Below are positions 1 to 10,300 of a DNA stretch of 26,321 bases, piece after piece. The stretch's first letter is position 1, and every line of letters begins with the position of its first letter. Position numbers and translations under genes: made by a program. Origin of the DNA: Lenisia limosa (taxonomy: Eukaryota; Breviatea); NCBI GenBank assembly GCA_001655205.1, contig LPNZ01005760.1, positions 1-26,321 on the forward strand, written 5' to 3'. The notes beneath the pieces were generated by a model. That model did no database searches and had not been told where the DNA came from. It saw only the letters and a list, made by a program, of their open reading frames with translations.

Positions 1-123
1 AAGATATAAATTCACAGAATAACTCGAATAACTTGAATATAAACAAGAAACATCTCTTCCACCATCACCCTCCCCTCTTACCTTCACCTTCACTCTAGTG
101 TTTACACTCTTGCTTTGTGGCAA
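1..123 (+). promoter_or_regulatory. upstream region of the fibrinogen-like gene
   Basis: The 123 bases before the ATG carry an AT-rich TATA-like stretch near position 5 and a long pyrimidine-rich tract (about 54-100). This would fit a core promoter and 5' leader, but no initiator or transcript evidence is visible, so it is only a positional call. Confidence 0.25.
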
Positions 124-2178
124 ATGAAGCTTCTTTTATGCATTTTCACAGCGTTGTTACTAACAGTGTCCCAAGCCCAAATGTAAGCAGAGTCTTGTTA
201 TCCAGCACATTTCAAGTCTATTATTGCACGAATATTACTTTTTTTTTTTTTTTTTGATATAATGCTCTCTATCGAGAAGTCTTAAAAACGTGACATTCAA
301 GATACATGGGTTCAGNNNNNNNNNNNNNNNNNNNNNNNNNNNNNNNNNNNNNNNNNNNNNNNNNNNNNNNNNNNNNNNNNNNNNNNNNNNNNNNNNNNNN
401 NNNNNNNNNNNNNNNNNNNNNNNNNNNNNNNNNNNNNGCATTTTCGTTTCCACATTCTAAGAAAAATATATCTAAATTGGCACCACGAAACAAGACTAAC
501 GATTAGCGCATTATCAATCACAGTCTTCTAGTTTAACTTTTTAGAGCACAATTTCAATGCTTCAAAATGAAGTTGATACGGTAATCAAGTTGAAATTGTC
601 ACTTATTTGTTTCGAAAAACTGTTTATATTTGGAGAAGGGAAATACTATAATAACTCCCCTTTCTCTCTAGTTTATTGATATTATCTAAGATCCAAGATA
701 TGCAGCATTTTCAGTTCACCCCATCCAGCTGAAGTGCTCCAAAAAAGATCATATATCTTCGTGTGCTGAAGCCGCTGTGACACCCTACTGTATGTAGTGG
801 TGGTGTTTCTTCAGTTTTGCTTTCTAACACATTTGATATTATTGAGAAAACGGGGGAGTGACCCTCCTATCTTGTGTTTTTTTATAGATCACAGTATTGA
901 ATTTAACGGCCACCTCAGGTAAATCCGGCCTTTACAACGTAACAACCGATTCGCTGGAGACATTTGAAGTGTATTGCGACTTAGACACTGCAAATGGGCC
1001 GTGGATGCTGGTTATGTCTTATGCAAATGTGGGGGTACGGCTTGTGAAGGGGAGTGGTGCTGAATTTGTAGTTGTCAAATTGTTCTTTTCTCAAGGCTCT
1101 CTCTTTGTAATTCTGTAGGCAAATATGGACGTGTCTTTTTCCGAACTCACTGGGTTCCCATCATATAAACGAAGAAGCCTGGGTGAGGGGAAGAGAGCGA
1201 GGCGAGTGTTTCGTTTCAGGTCAAGTCTGCGTGCTTCTAATGGAGTATCACTATGATCCAAATTCTTCGGAACATATTTTAGTTATTATTGCACTATTAC
1301 ACAATAGTATTTTCTGATGTTAGACCGGTTTTACGAGCCTTGATAGCTGCTGTGCAGTGCTTCTAGTATTGTATGTGACTGAATTGTCTTATTCTCATCA
1401 CAGGGGATTCATCCTTCGGAGAGTCGGACTGGGGACAAGCCACTAACGCCAACATTGCCAAGTTCAACCCTACTGCTGTCCGCGTCTACTGCGAAAGCTC
1501 AAATGTCAACCGTCCTCTGCATGTCATGTGAGTGGTGTTTATATGTCATGTGAGACATGATGGGATTAATCTATTTTCTCCAATATTGAGCCACTTATAA
1601 TCTGTTCTCCTTTGAGGATGTGACCAATATTATAATATCATATGATATGTTATGTAGGATATACTATGTAGGGTATCAAACAGACTTGATTTCTTGATAT
1701 CCTCGATAAACCATAACCACACGTTAGGTATGAAGACAGCAATGTCTTGAATTATCTGTTTTACAACTCCGGTACATACCCTGCAGCAATGAAGGTTGGA
1801 ACTCACTTGTATTTAACTATGTTTATCATTCCATTTGACAGATTGAAGGCTCTTTCTTTGGTCTCCATTTTACATAATCGATTCGCCGAAAAAGGCTTTA
1901 TTTTGTTAACTTTCGTATGAAACAATCGTTGCCAGTAAACCCCCCCCCCCCTCCAGACCGCATTTACCGCCTTTGGCGACCACACAGCCAATTTACCAGC
2001 TTCAAATTCAGCAGTAACTGCCCGCACCATGCCCCTCAACAATCATATGATTTACTTGGGAGGGAACTATCATTGGAACATTGCCACTGAAGGCACCCCC
2101 CTCAGATGGGAATGTGACGATTACGGTGCCACTGATGGAAGTGACTCGAACACTCTTCACTACATTTGGATTAAGTAA
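124..2178 (+). CDS. small secreted fibrinogen-like (FReD-type) protein, 7 exons
   Basis: Exons read as 124-182, 698-789, 895-1034, 1119-1182, 1404-1527, 1728-1794 and 1957-2178 (TAA). All phases agree, giving 255 residues. Residues 1-19 are a clear signal peptide (MKLLL followed by a hydrophobic core ending SQAQ), so the product should be secreted. The body resembles the first part of fibrinogen-related or collagen-C-like domains: a Cys-containing lead (LKCSKKDHISSCAE), then SGLYNV followed by the YCDLDTANGPW element, matching the family pattern Gly-x-Tyr...Tyr-Cys-Asp...Gly-x-Trp. It ends RWECDDYGATDG...LHYIWIK. The total is shorter than usual for a full fibrinogen globe plus linker, so it is a divergent or minimal member. 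The acceptor of the last exon follows a run of C. An assembly gap lies in intron 1. Gene structure is fairly sure; the family call is by motif only, and the ligand is unknown. Confidence 0.68.
316..437. other. assembly gap
   Basis: Run of N inside intron 1 of the fibrinogen-like gene. No homopolymer borders it. A small exon could be hidden, although the flanking exons already join in phase. Confidence 0.95.
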
Positions 2179-2627
2179 GGATCTTGTTCAACTGTTCTCT
2201 GATTGTATGTATTTTACTTTGGAGATTTGTTCACAATTGATAAATGATAACCAGAGAAATTTTTTCGCTGAGCATCAATCGATTTGGAGAAATAAGCTTC
2301 ACTATGAATTTTTTTAAAAAAAACTATCTGGTTGATAATATATGTACATATAATATATATAAGATAATAAGCAATACAAACGAATCTCTGTAAACCTAAT
2401 TCCTCGCGAGAAGATGCTTAATACCCATTTGGACGTCTGAGTATACACCAGGCAAGCTTTGAACTTCAGTGATCTATGGGGTCAGGACAACATTTTTCAT
2501 ATCAGGGCTTCAGACTTCAAAAGAGATTCCTTGCCCCATTTACCCCAAGATGCCCCCCGGTCTGACAGACACTGCCTCCGGTGGCGTCTGTTACAGCGTA
2601 CACCTTCGGGCAACCTGGGGGGGGGGG

Positions 2628-2748
2628 NNNNNNNNNNNNNNNNNNNNNNNNNNNNNNNNNNNNNNNNNNNNNNNNNNNNNNNNNNNNNNNNNNNNNNNNN
2701 NNNNNNNNNNNNNNNNNNNNNNNNNNNNNNNNNNNNNNNNNNNNNNNN
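2628..2748. other. assembly gap after a G run
   Basis: Run of N immediately after an 11-base G run (2617-2627), inside the unassigned open region, so any exon there is interrupted. Confidence 0.95.
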
Positions 2749-2968
2749 AAGCCCCCTTGTATGGTTTATCAGCAATACAAGACGTCCAATCCTTCAATAT
2801 CATGGATATTAGTGTCCCCACATTTTGCCATCAAACAAAGCCCCCATACTGCCATAAAACCCAAGGGGGTAGAGTCCTCCAGCGATTTTGTTCCGATATT
2901 TCCCGGCATCACAACCGACATTGATGGATGAGGATATATCCAACTAGAGGGGGGGGGGGGGTAAAAAT

Positions 2969-3294
2969 NNNNNNNNNNNNNNNNNNNNNNNNNNNNNNNN
3001 NNNNNNNNNNNNNNNNNNNNNNNNNNNNNNNNNNNNNNNNNNNNNNNNNNNNNNNNNNNNNNNNNNNNNNNNNNNNNNNNNNNNNNNNNNNNNNNNNNNN
3101 NNNNNNNNNNNNNNNNNNNNNNNNNNNNNNNNNNNNNNNNNNNNNNNNNNNNNNNNNNNNNNNNNNNNNNNNNNNNNNNNNNNNNNNNNNNNNNNNNNNN
3201 NNNNNNNNNNNNNNNNNNNNNNNNNNNNNNNNNNNNNNNNNNNNNNNNNNNNNNNNNNNNNNNNNNNNNNNNNNNNNNNNNNNNNNNNNNNNNN
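2969..3294. other. assembly gap near a G run
   Basis: The longest N run in the window. It begins 8 bases after a 13-base G run ending at 2961 and separates the unassigned region from the 3' end of the RCC1-like gene. Confidence 0.95.
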
Positions 3295-3346
3295 CAATAT
3301 TAGTGTCAACGCTATTTTGACAGTAGTAGACAGTCCCTTCATCTCA

Positions 3347-5424
3347 TCAAGTGAAAAATGTCATGTCTGGAAAGGAAACAATAGTAGCACAAAGGGAACA
3401 TTTATGAGAATGACCACCTACCAGTGCTAAAAGCGCATCTGTTGAGTCCACATTCAAAGTCGGTTACATGGCCCTGCATTCCCCCATCATTCACCTGAAG
3501 GTTTATCATATTATACATGATATAACAGCACTCTCTCCAGTAATCCTGTTATCTGAATCAATGATAACCTGTGAGACCCTATCATGGCTCAAAGATTATT
3601 GATATCTATTGAGGAATAATTGAATCTATCATCTTATTTCTTCTGCTAAAGTAGCGGTCTGAGCCTCTCAAGACACACCTTGGCACCCCCCACTAACCTT
3701 TTTCCAATCCGCGTTATATACAACCGGATCAGCGAGGCAGAACTGTTTGGTGCTTGATTCGCTTCGGCCATATACTTCTCCCGAGCCTGAAGGGTCAAAT
3801 GCTGCATACACAAATACGCATATCACATGGCAGCAACTGTATAAAGGGGCATAAGCACACCACCACTCTGCATACTTGTTAAGATCAGACCTCCATAGTG
3901 ATGGGCCAAAAAACGGGTAACAACTCCAGACTATTGGGTATAATAAAGAATAAAACTCTTTCATAAGACTCACACGGGTTAGTAACGTTGGAAATATTAC
4001 ACTTGTTTTTATAAAATGATACATCCTGTTTTTGTGCTGAGAAGTCCCCCCCCCCCCNNNNNNNNNNNNNNNNNNNNNNNNNNNNNNNNNNNNNNNNNNN
4101 NNNNNNNNNNNNNNNNNNNNNNNNNNNNNNNNNNNNNNNNNNNNNNNNNNNNNNNNNNNNNNNNNNNNNNNNNTAGTTGTTGTAGCCTCCACCAACAAAC
4201 ACTCCATCATCTAAGGAGGACAATGAAGGGGTATTTTGACATGTAATGCAAATATAGGCTTCTATTTGAAGAAGGCCCATCCAATATATTTATATTACCT
4301 ACTTCTTTCAATAACCGTGGCAAGGGGCCCGATATGGATCTTCTTAGCTGAACTACCGAAAACGCTGATCTGAAAGAGTTACGCAACAAATAAAACAAGT
4401 ACTATTGAAATCATAAAGAAATGAAACATTGCAAGAAATCGCCCATGCTTTACACGCAACATTTCGAGGCAAAAGTGGCACTATCAAATCTGACTCACAA
4501 AAGTCGGGGTTGATGTCTGAACAGTTTGAAGTGTGGCACCGTAGTTGGAGTGCCCCCAGGTGTAGAGATTATTGTCAGCTATGAATGTGAAAGCAATTCT
4601 TGTTGAATGTAATAATAAGATAAGGATTAGGTAATAACTCGCTCACCTATCACGGCAACATGGTATGCGCCTGCTTTAAAGTCAGTTATCGTCATTCCCA
4701 CAAGGGTGTTGCAGGTGGAGAGTGTACTGGCCGAAGAAGTGGAAGCACATGCTATTTCTTTATGTGAGTTGTCGCCAACACAACGAATAGTGCCGTCTAG
4801 AGTGTGAATAGAACCATCAGGCATTGCACTACGAGGCTCATGAAAGCTACTCAAGGTGGCTCAATGAGCTATCCCACAAAATCAGTCATTGATGACAGCC
4901 CAGACCTGCTTTTGAGAGGCAATTTCCTAAATAAAGCGCCGCAGTGAACTCGTAGTCCGACCCCCACTGGGCCTCAAGGTCATTAACCGCACCATCAATG
5001 GTCGAGGTCGTGTCCTACGGAATGAACGGGGTAATTCGGCCAGAATGTGATCTAAAGCAAAAGCCTCCTACAAATCCGAGGTTGTACAGCTGGCTGACTC
5101 CACAGGTGTACGCAGCATCTACGCCGATTAATAGGGCTGTTGCTACAATGTGTCCTTTGTAATTCTCCTCATCTTTATCATAGGACGTATCTAGGTTCTT
5201 TTTTATTGTTTAGGTGTATCTATATAAGCTTTAACAAATGTACTCTATACTGTGAAAGGAAAAACCATACTATTTTTTGTTATGTATTTATTGGTATTAA
5301 TGGTCTCGAAACCCCACACACTACATTGGAAGCTTGACTCCCATCCTGATTGGCCACAAACTGCGACAGGCGTTCCTGCATCATAAACACTGTCTTTTGC
5401 TAAAACTTGAACCCCATGCCCACC
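3347..5424 (-). CDS. divergent RCC1-repeat (beta-propeller) protein, 5' end in a gap
   Basis: Exons in transcript order: about 5424/5399-5322, 5136-5072, 5014-4906, 4859-4647, 4578-4499, 4369-4303, 4210 into the gap at 4173, then 3801-3698, 3473-3422 and 3366-3347 (TGA). All junctions outside the gap agree in phase. The RCC1 signature repeats several times: DFKAGAYHVAVIADNNLYTWGHSNYG is split over two exons and matches the Gly-x-x-His...Leu-Tyr-x-Trp-Gly-x-Asn-x-x-Gly pattern. DGTIRCVGDN, DDGVFVGGGYNNY and VTDFECGLNRCAFST are further blades. These repeats build seven-bladed propellers used for protein binding or, in RCC1 itself, Ran nucleotide exchange. The many cysteines and cluster neighbours suggest an extracellular role, but no signal peptide is visible because the first exon is missing. 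Two introns are very short (57 and 46 nt). Function is not predictable beyond the fold. Confidence 0.72.
3491..3574. repeat. nested imperfect inverted repeat in an RCC1-like gene intron
   Basis: Outer arms 3499-3509 and 3561-3570 pair with one bulged base. Inner arms 3522-3528 (ATAACAG) and 3546-3552 (CTGTTAT) pair perfectly around a 17-base loop. Four more bases pair outside (3491-3494 with 3571-3574). It could be an intronic hairpin or the remnant of a small inverted-repeat element. Confidence 0.5.
4058..4173. other. assembly gap after a C run, inside the RCC1-like gene
   Basis: Run of N directly after a 12-base C run (4046-4057). It removes the 3' end of the exon ending VFVGGGYNNY and probably at least one further propeller exon. 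Confidence 0.95.
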
Positions 5425-5555
5425 NNNNNNNNNNNNNNNNNNNNNNNNNNNNNNNNNNNNNNNNNNNNNNNNNNNNNNNNNNNNNNNNNNNNNNNNNNNN
5501 NNNNNNNNNNNNNNNNNNNNNNNNNNNNNNNNNNNNNNNNNNNNNNNNNNNNNNN
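5425..5555. other. assembly gap at the 5' end of the RCC1-like gene
   Basis: Run of N that probably hides the first exon or exons of the RCC1-like gene, including any signal peptide. It ends 27 bases before the stop codon of the cysteine-rich gene. Confidence 0.95.
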
Positions 5556-5582
5556 AGGAGGATGTTTCGCCTTTAACGTCAT

Positions 5583-6948
5583 TTAAGAAATGAGAGGAAC
5601 GGTACATTCGGCATTACCCCAAGTAGCCACTCCAGTGCGCCTACCCCCTGTGCAGTTCGAAGAAGTTTTCGCACTTCCAAAGGAGTTTGTGCACGTGACT
5701 ATCAAAAGTGAGAGAATGGAAAGAGAGCTGTCAATTCACGTGGCATTGTCTCTCTCCCAAAAAAAGAATTTTTGATAAAAATCGATATTGAGCAAGCAGA
5801 TTCCTCTTCGAAGCAAAACTCGTCAACACCCCCCCCCACACACACACACACACTCACATACACACACCTGGATCACAGCTGGGGCCATCAACCCAGCCTT
5901 CTTCAAACGTACAAGTCACACCCGTTGTCAGCGGCACAACCAGAGTGAAGCCAAGAGGACACGTGCCCTGAGTCGTTAGAAGCCCGCTCAAGGTTGTACT
6001 CAAGCACTCAACTTTCAGCCCAGACAATTTCTTTACCAACCCCCAGACTTCAACGTTGATATCAGCAGTTACGCCAAGAGTATTGCGGCCGCGCGAAGTG
6101 ACAGTTATTGTAACGCCATCCCCAGCAACAGGTGCATCCACCAAACACGTCATTTCTGGGGGGGGGGGGGNNNNNNNNNNNNNNNNNNNNNNNNNNNNNN
6201 NNNNNNNNNNNNNNNNNNNNNNNNNNNNNNNNNNNNNNNNNNNNNNNNNNNNNNNNNNNNATTCGTCAAGGGAAGGGAAACAGACATATGCTAATGCGCG
6301 TTTACAAAAAAAAACACTAAATTTATTCGACCACATTATTTCAATGATTTGTATAACGCTCTACAGAAGAGTAAAAAGCAAAATCATTCCATCCCTTACA
6401 ACGTAGAAGGAGAAGTGTCAATCTTACTATTATAAAGCTCCATAAATTCCGACTAAAACGGTGAGACAAGAAATGTTTATGTTATTTGAAGGACCAAAAT
6501 ACAAAGTCTATAGGCAAACCATTAAAATCGATTCCTCTTCTTGTGCAAGAAACTCAACCCAACAAACATTCATCACAGCATGGTCACCCTGGGTGGCAGG
6601 TCTCAATGAAATTTGAGCTCCAGAAGGTTTTACCCTGGGTATATGGAATAAAGAGGAGTATAAGATATTGCGCAGTTGCTAGGTTTTTACAACCGAAGTA
6701 CCGGACCAACAAAAAAAAAAAAACCCTCAGAAATAAGACCCTGCACTGTGCAATTACTATAATTATTAGAGGGCATATGCATATGAACTCATACATAATC
6801 CCTGATATGCATAATAGATACCATAAAAGTTCAGTGGTTGTATGTATCAGCACAATCCAACAACACCCTCAAACGTAATAGGTTCAATAATTGCAACGGC
6901 GCTTCCAAGCAGGAAGAAGGCCAGTAGAACAGCAATGCTTCTTTGCAT
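5583..6948 (-). CDS. small cysteine-rich secreted protein
   Basis: Model: exon 1 6948-6867, exon 2 6155-5868, exon 3 5698-5583 (TAA); all phases agree, giving 161 residues. Exon 1 encodes a textbook signal peptide (MQRSIAVLLAFFLLGSAVA). Exon 2 starts after an acceptor whose pyrimidine tract is a pure C run at the edge of a gap, and holds MTCLVDAPVAGDGVTITV and the cysteines of VECLSTTLSG, TCPLGF and VTCTFEEGW. Exon 3 continues VTCTNSFGS, NCTGG and ends AECTVPLIS. Exon 2 has a Thr/Val-rich beta-strand look and four of its five cysteines lie in its second half. I recognise no family; CCP/sushi-like or lectin-like folds are possible. The join of exon 1 to exon 2 spans a 711-base intron with a gap, so an extra small exon may be missing. 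Confidence 0.6.
5832..5867. repeat. C run plus CA microsatellite at the start of an intron
   Basis: A C run is followed by a (CA)n tract (about 5838-5867). On the coding strand of the cysteine-rich gene this makes the intron begin GTGTGTG right at its donor (5867/5866), so replication slippage could reach the splice site. Confidence 0.7.
6171..6260. other. assembly gap beside a splice acceptor
   Basis: Run of N directly after a 13-base G run. On the minus strand this run is the C tract of the exon 2 acceptor of the cysteine-rich gene. Confidence 0.95.
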
Positions 6949-7361
6949 CTTCGCAGCTTACTGGCTTATTGTCTTACTGTAATAGATTGGTGCCTTACTA
7001 CTGGCGGACCTCGGAGTTCTTCACCTTTTCCCCCTCCCTCCTTTTCTTCGCGTTAAGTATGTATGTATGTATATTGTTATGTTGTTGTGTATGTCACTGC
7101 GTGCTTTTCCTCGCTACTCTACCAGACCAGGGGGGGGGGGGGGCNNNNNNNNNNNNNNNNNNNNNNNNNNNNNNNNNNNNNNNNNNNNNNNNNNNNNNNN
7201 NNNNNNNNNNNNNNNNNNNNNNNNNNNNNNNNNNNNNNNNNNNNATTGATCAATCGATAGTCGAAACTTCGAAACGCTTTAAACACCGTAATATTGTGAT
7301 TAAATCGAATAAACAGGCGTGAATAGTTCCCCTTGGAAAGGAAATTGCAATCATTCTACCA
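6949..7361. promoter_or_regulatory. divergent intergenic region between the cysteine-rich gene and PLAA
   Basis: The 413 bases separate two divergent start codons and should contain both promoters. A GTAT-rich stretch (about 7056-7090) and a G run before a gap are the only visible features. No specific element can be named. Confidence 0.35.
7145..7244. other. assembly gap after a G run
   Basis: Run of N after a G run (7130-7143) and one C, inside the PLAA upstream region. Confidence 0.95.
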
Positions 7362-10300
7362 ATGAGGCATTACTCCCTCTCTTCTGTCCTGTCAGGACAT
7401 AGCAATGAAGTTAAAAGTATCTGTGTGATGAAGAATGGAGCCGCAGATAACTTCCAAATCGTGTCCGGGGCAAGAGATGGTAATGTCAAAGTATGATGGG
7501 ACCTTTCTTGGAACAAGTTCATTTATAGTATTCTTTGATGATTATTATATCACATGAATTTTTAAATGCATGGCATGTCATTTACATCAGCCCTTTTCTG
7601 AGCTGGCATAAAATTTTGGTGGCTGTTTGGGGGAATATAGATATATATATCAATCTATATTCCTCCTTGGCTCCAAGATCCCACCTCATCCCGTCATCAT
7701 CAACAACATTCCAATTACTCCTCTTTTACCTGACTCTTTCTTGAGGGTGTGGTAATTCCTTGAATTACACATTCATTGCTAGTGATAAGCAAGAACAGGA
7801 TTGATGGAATCCAGTGCTTAATTCTCATTTTGCCATTCGTTGATAATTTCTCGTACCTGGTTCCCAGAATTCACAATCTAGCTTTGGAATGTCAAAGAAG
7901 GCAAGGTTGATTTGGATTCCGTTGGGGGGCATTTGAATTTTGGGATGGTTGTGATTTCATTTTTATTGGCTATTTCAACAAAATGTACTATTGATGGACT
8001 GTGCTAATTATTCAGACATATGATGGGCACTCGGGTAAATACGTCAACGCTGTTTGCTCGATTTCAGACTCTCTCTTTGCCTCTTCCGGTTCTGACAAGG
8101 TTTGATAGTAACAATCTGTTTCAGAGGACTTCACCCTTGTTGCCATTGAGGGCCAACACTACTCTTGTTTTCACTCCTGACAATATCAGTTGATTAACGT
8201 TTGGAAAACGGGAACCAAGGAGCCGCAGCAAGTGCTCATTGGTCATGACGACAACGTGACGTGCCTCCATTCAAAGAACAGCATCATCATCTCAGGGTCT
8301 TGGGACAAGTGGGGCAGGGAATGGGTTACTGTTCAATTTCGGCGCTAGATTTTATCAGAAGTGCTTATTATCTTAGAACTGCGCGCATTTGGCGTGACGG
8401 ACAGTGTGTGGCCGTTTTGAAAGGACACGACAAGGCCATTTGGGGTGTCGGCATTGTCGATGACATGTATCTCACTGGTACGCTAATAATATATCTATTT
8501 AGTGCACTCTTTTTTTGAGCACACAATTTCTCAGATAACAACCTTTTTGTATGATTCTCACCCGATTTAGCATCAGCTGATAAGTCTATTCGCATTTGGA
8601 ACGAAAGCGGCCAGTGTATCGGAACAGCGATGGGTAAGGCACTGTCCAATGAGCTAAAAGCCGTGTTGTTGTTGCTTATCCACCACGCAGGGCATGAGGA
8701 TTGCGCACGCTCAATTTCCAACTCAGACTCCAATATATACTCATGTGGCAATGACGGGTATGTTTTATCAGATTTTTTTTGGGCATTACACCTTTATTAT
8801 GATGTTTTTAACCTGGTACTGAAGCGACTGACCTGAGCTTTGTTTGTTTTGTTGTTTTCAACCCTCGCATGTTTGTAGCCAATTTTGGACTTTGTTTTTT
8901 GTTTCATAAAATTTTTAATTTTACACCCCCCCCCCCAGGAACGTGTTCAAATGGGCCATGCGGCCGGACTCTCTTGAGCCCGTAGTGGTGGGCCAGCATT
9001 CAGCCTTCGCGTATTGCGTTGACGCGAAAACTATTTCTGGAGCTGAATTGGTCGCGTCGTGTGGTGAAGACCTTTTCTGCAGAGTTTATGAAGGTAATGG
9101 TAAAGACTGACAGCAGTTCTGACCCCAATAGGACCCGAGTGTTTCTCCCTTGTTCACCCTAAGACCGTCTGGAGTTGCTGCGTCTTACCAAACTCGGATG
9201 TAGTACGGGGGGTCATCATCGTCTTCATCATCGTTTGATTAGTTGTATTACCCAGAACAGATGAACAGCTTAATAGCGACAATTTCCTTATTCTCCCGTT
9301 GACTCGTTCCAGGCCACAGCATGTGCCGACGGTATCATTCGGATATTCACTACTGTCGAGGATCGGAAGGACTTGGCGCTTCAGGCCGATCTTGATGTGC
9401 TTTGGTGAGCACTTCATTTCCAGGGAATGGAACTTCTCCAAAAATGAATTAGATCTAACGTCTCAGTCAAGATAACCAAATGGCAACTAACAAAGGAGTC
9501 GCCCCTAATGGAGTGAAGTACTGTGACCTTCCTGGACCGGAGGAACTCAAGAACCCGGGCTGCCATGATGGCGACGTGCGTTATATCAAAGATCCCAACG
9601 TATGAAGATAATCATTGCTCAGCAACCAATATTGGGCCAAATTTACGAATTCAGTCAAAGCAACCGTTTGTCTACCTCTGGACTGTCACCAAAAACGAGT
9701 GGATGAAGGTAATACTGGGTTGTAAGATGTTATAACATATCATGTGTAATTGTGTATTCCACAGTTTTCCAGTATTGATCGGCTAGATGGGACACCTTGT
9801 TGATGGAACGTCCTCTCAAACCCACACCTTAAATGGCAGGAAAGTTGACGAGATTGCCAGTGTCAATCTCAACGACAAAATCTATCAGTAGGACTTGGTT
9901 TTGTTTTTGTACTCTGGATTGCTATGAACGTTAATAAAATAAAACAATTCTCAATTTTTACCCTCTTAAGAATTGGTTCTGACCCTCTTAAGAATTGGTT
10001 TTGACCCTCTTAAGAATTGGTTTTGACCATGATGAGAACCCCTACAATGCAGCGCAGCGCTTCATTGACGAAAATGAATTCAACCAGAACTTCCTCAGTG
10101 AAATTGCCGAATTTATTCAGAAGCAAGTGAGTCATGGTGAAGTCGAGATGAAGTTCCTGGTTTTATTCAGCACAGAAACCAAGCAATTACTTGTACTTAT
10201 TCCTTGTCAGCAATCCCCGCAAAGCCCCCCGAAAGAGTATCCACCAGACTACAACCCTGACACTTTGAGTAATAACAGTGGGGCAATGTCAGGAATATGT

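Larger units (their letters stand above)
2179..3346. other. gap-rich intergenic block with an unassigned open region
   Basis: The block lies between the 3' ends of the fibrinogen-like gene (+) and the RCC1-like gene (-) and holds two gaps. From about 2455 to 2930 several frames are open on both strands around the first gap. On + an exon-like stretch starts after an acceptor near 2503 (contains CPIYPKMPPGLTDTASGG), and about 58 codons run after the gap to a TGA near 2929. On - about 55 codons start with ATG at about 2922. None matches a family I recognise. After the second gap, 3295-3427 (+) is open in one frame to a TAA, overlapping the RCC1 3' exons on the other strand. A separate small gene is possible but not supported enough to model. 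Confidence 0.4.

Noticed and set aside
2928-3342. Open frames spanning N runs (also at 306, 2459, 4016, 5245, 6056, 7063, 14149 and 22933)
   Set aside because: Their length comes from the N run, not from sequence.
5015-5017. In-frame TAG that could mean a pseudogene or UAG reassignment in the RCC1-like gene
   Set aside because: It is the last three bases of a good 57-nt GT-AG intron with consistent phases, and TAG is used as the normal stop of the Erv1/ALR gene.
6486-6878. 130-codon open frame on +
   Set aside because: It sits in the intron and over the signal-peptide exon of the minus-strand cysteine-rich gene, includes a lysine homopolymer, and resembles nothing known to me.
3668-6948. 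RCC1-like gene and cysteine-rich gene as one transcription unit
   Set aside because: The cysteine-rich model ends in an in-phase TAA at 5583, has its own signal peptide, and the RCC1 exons continue only after a gap.
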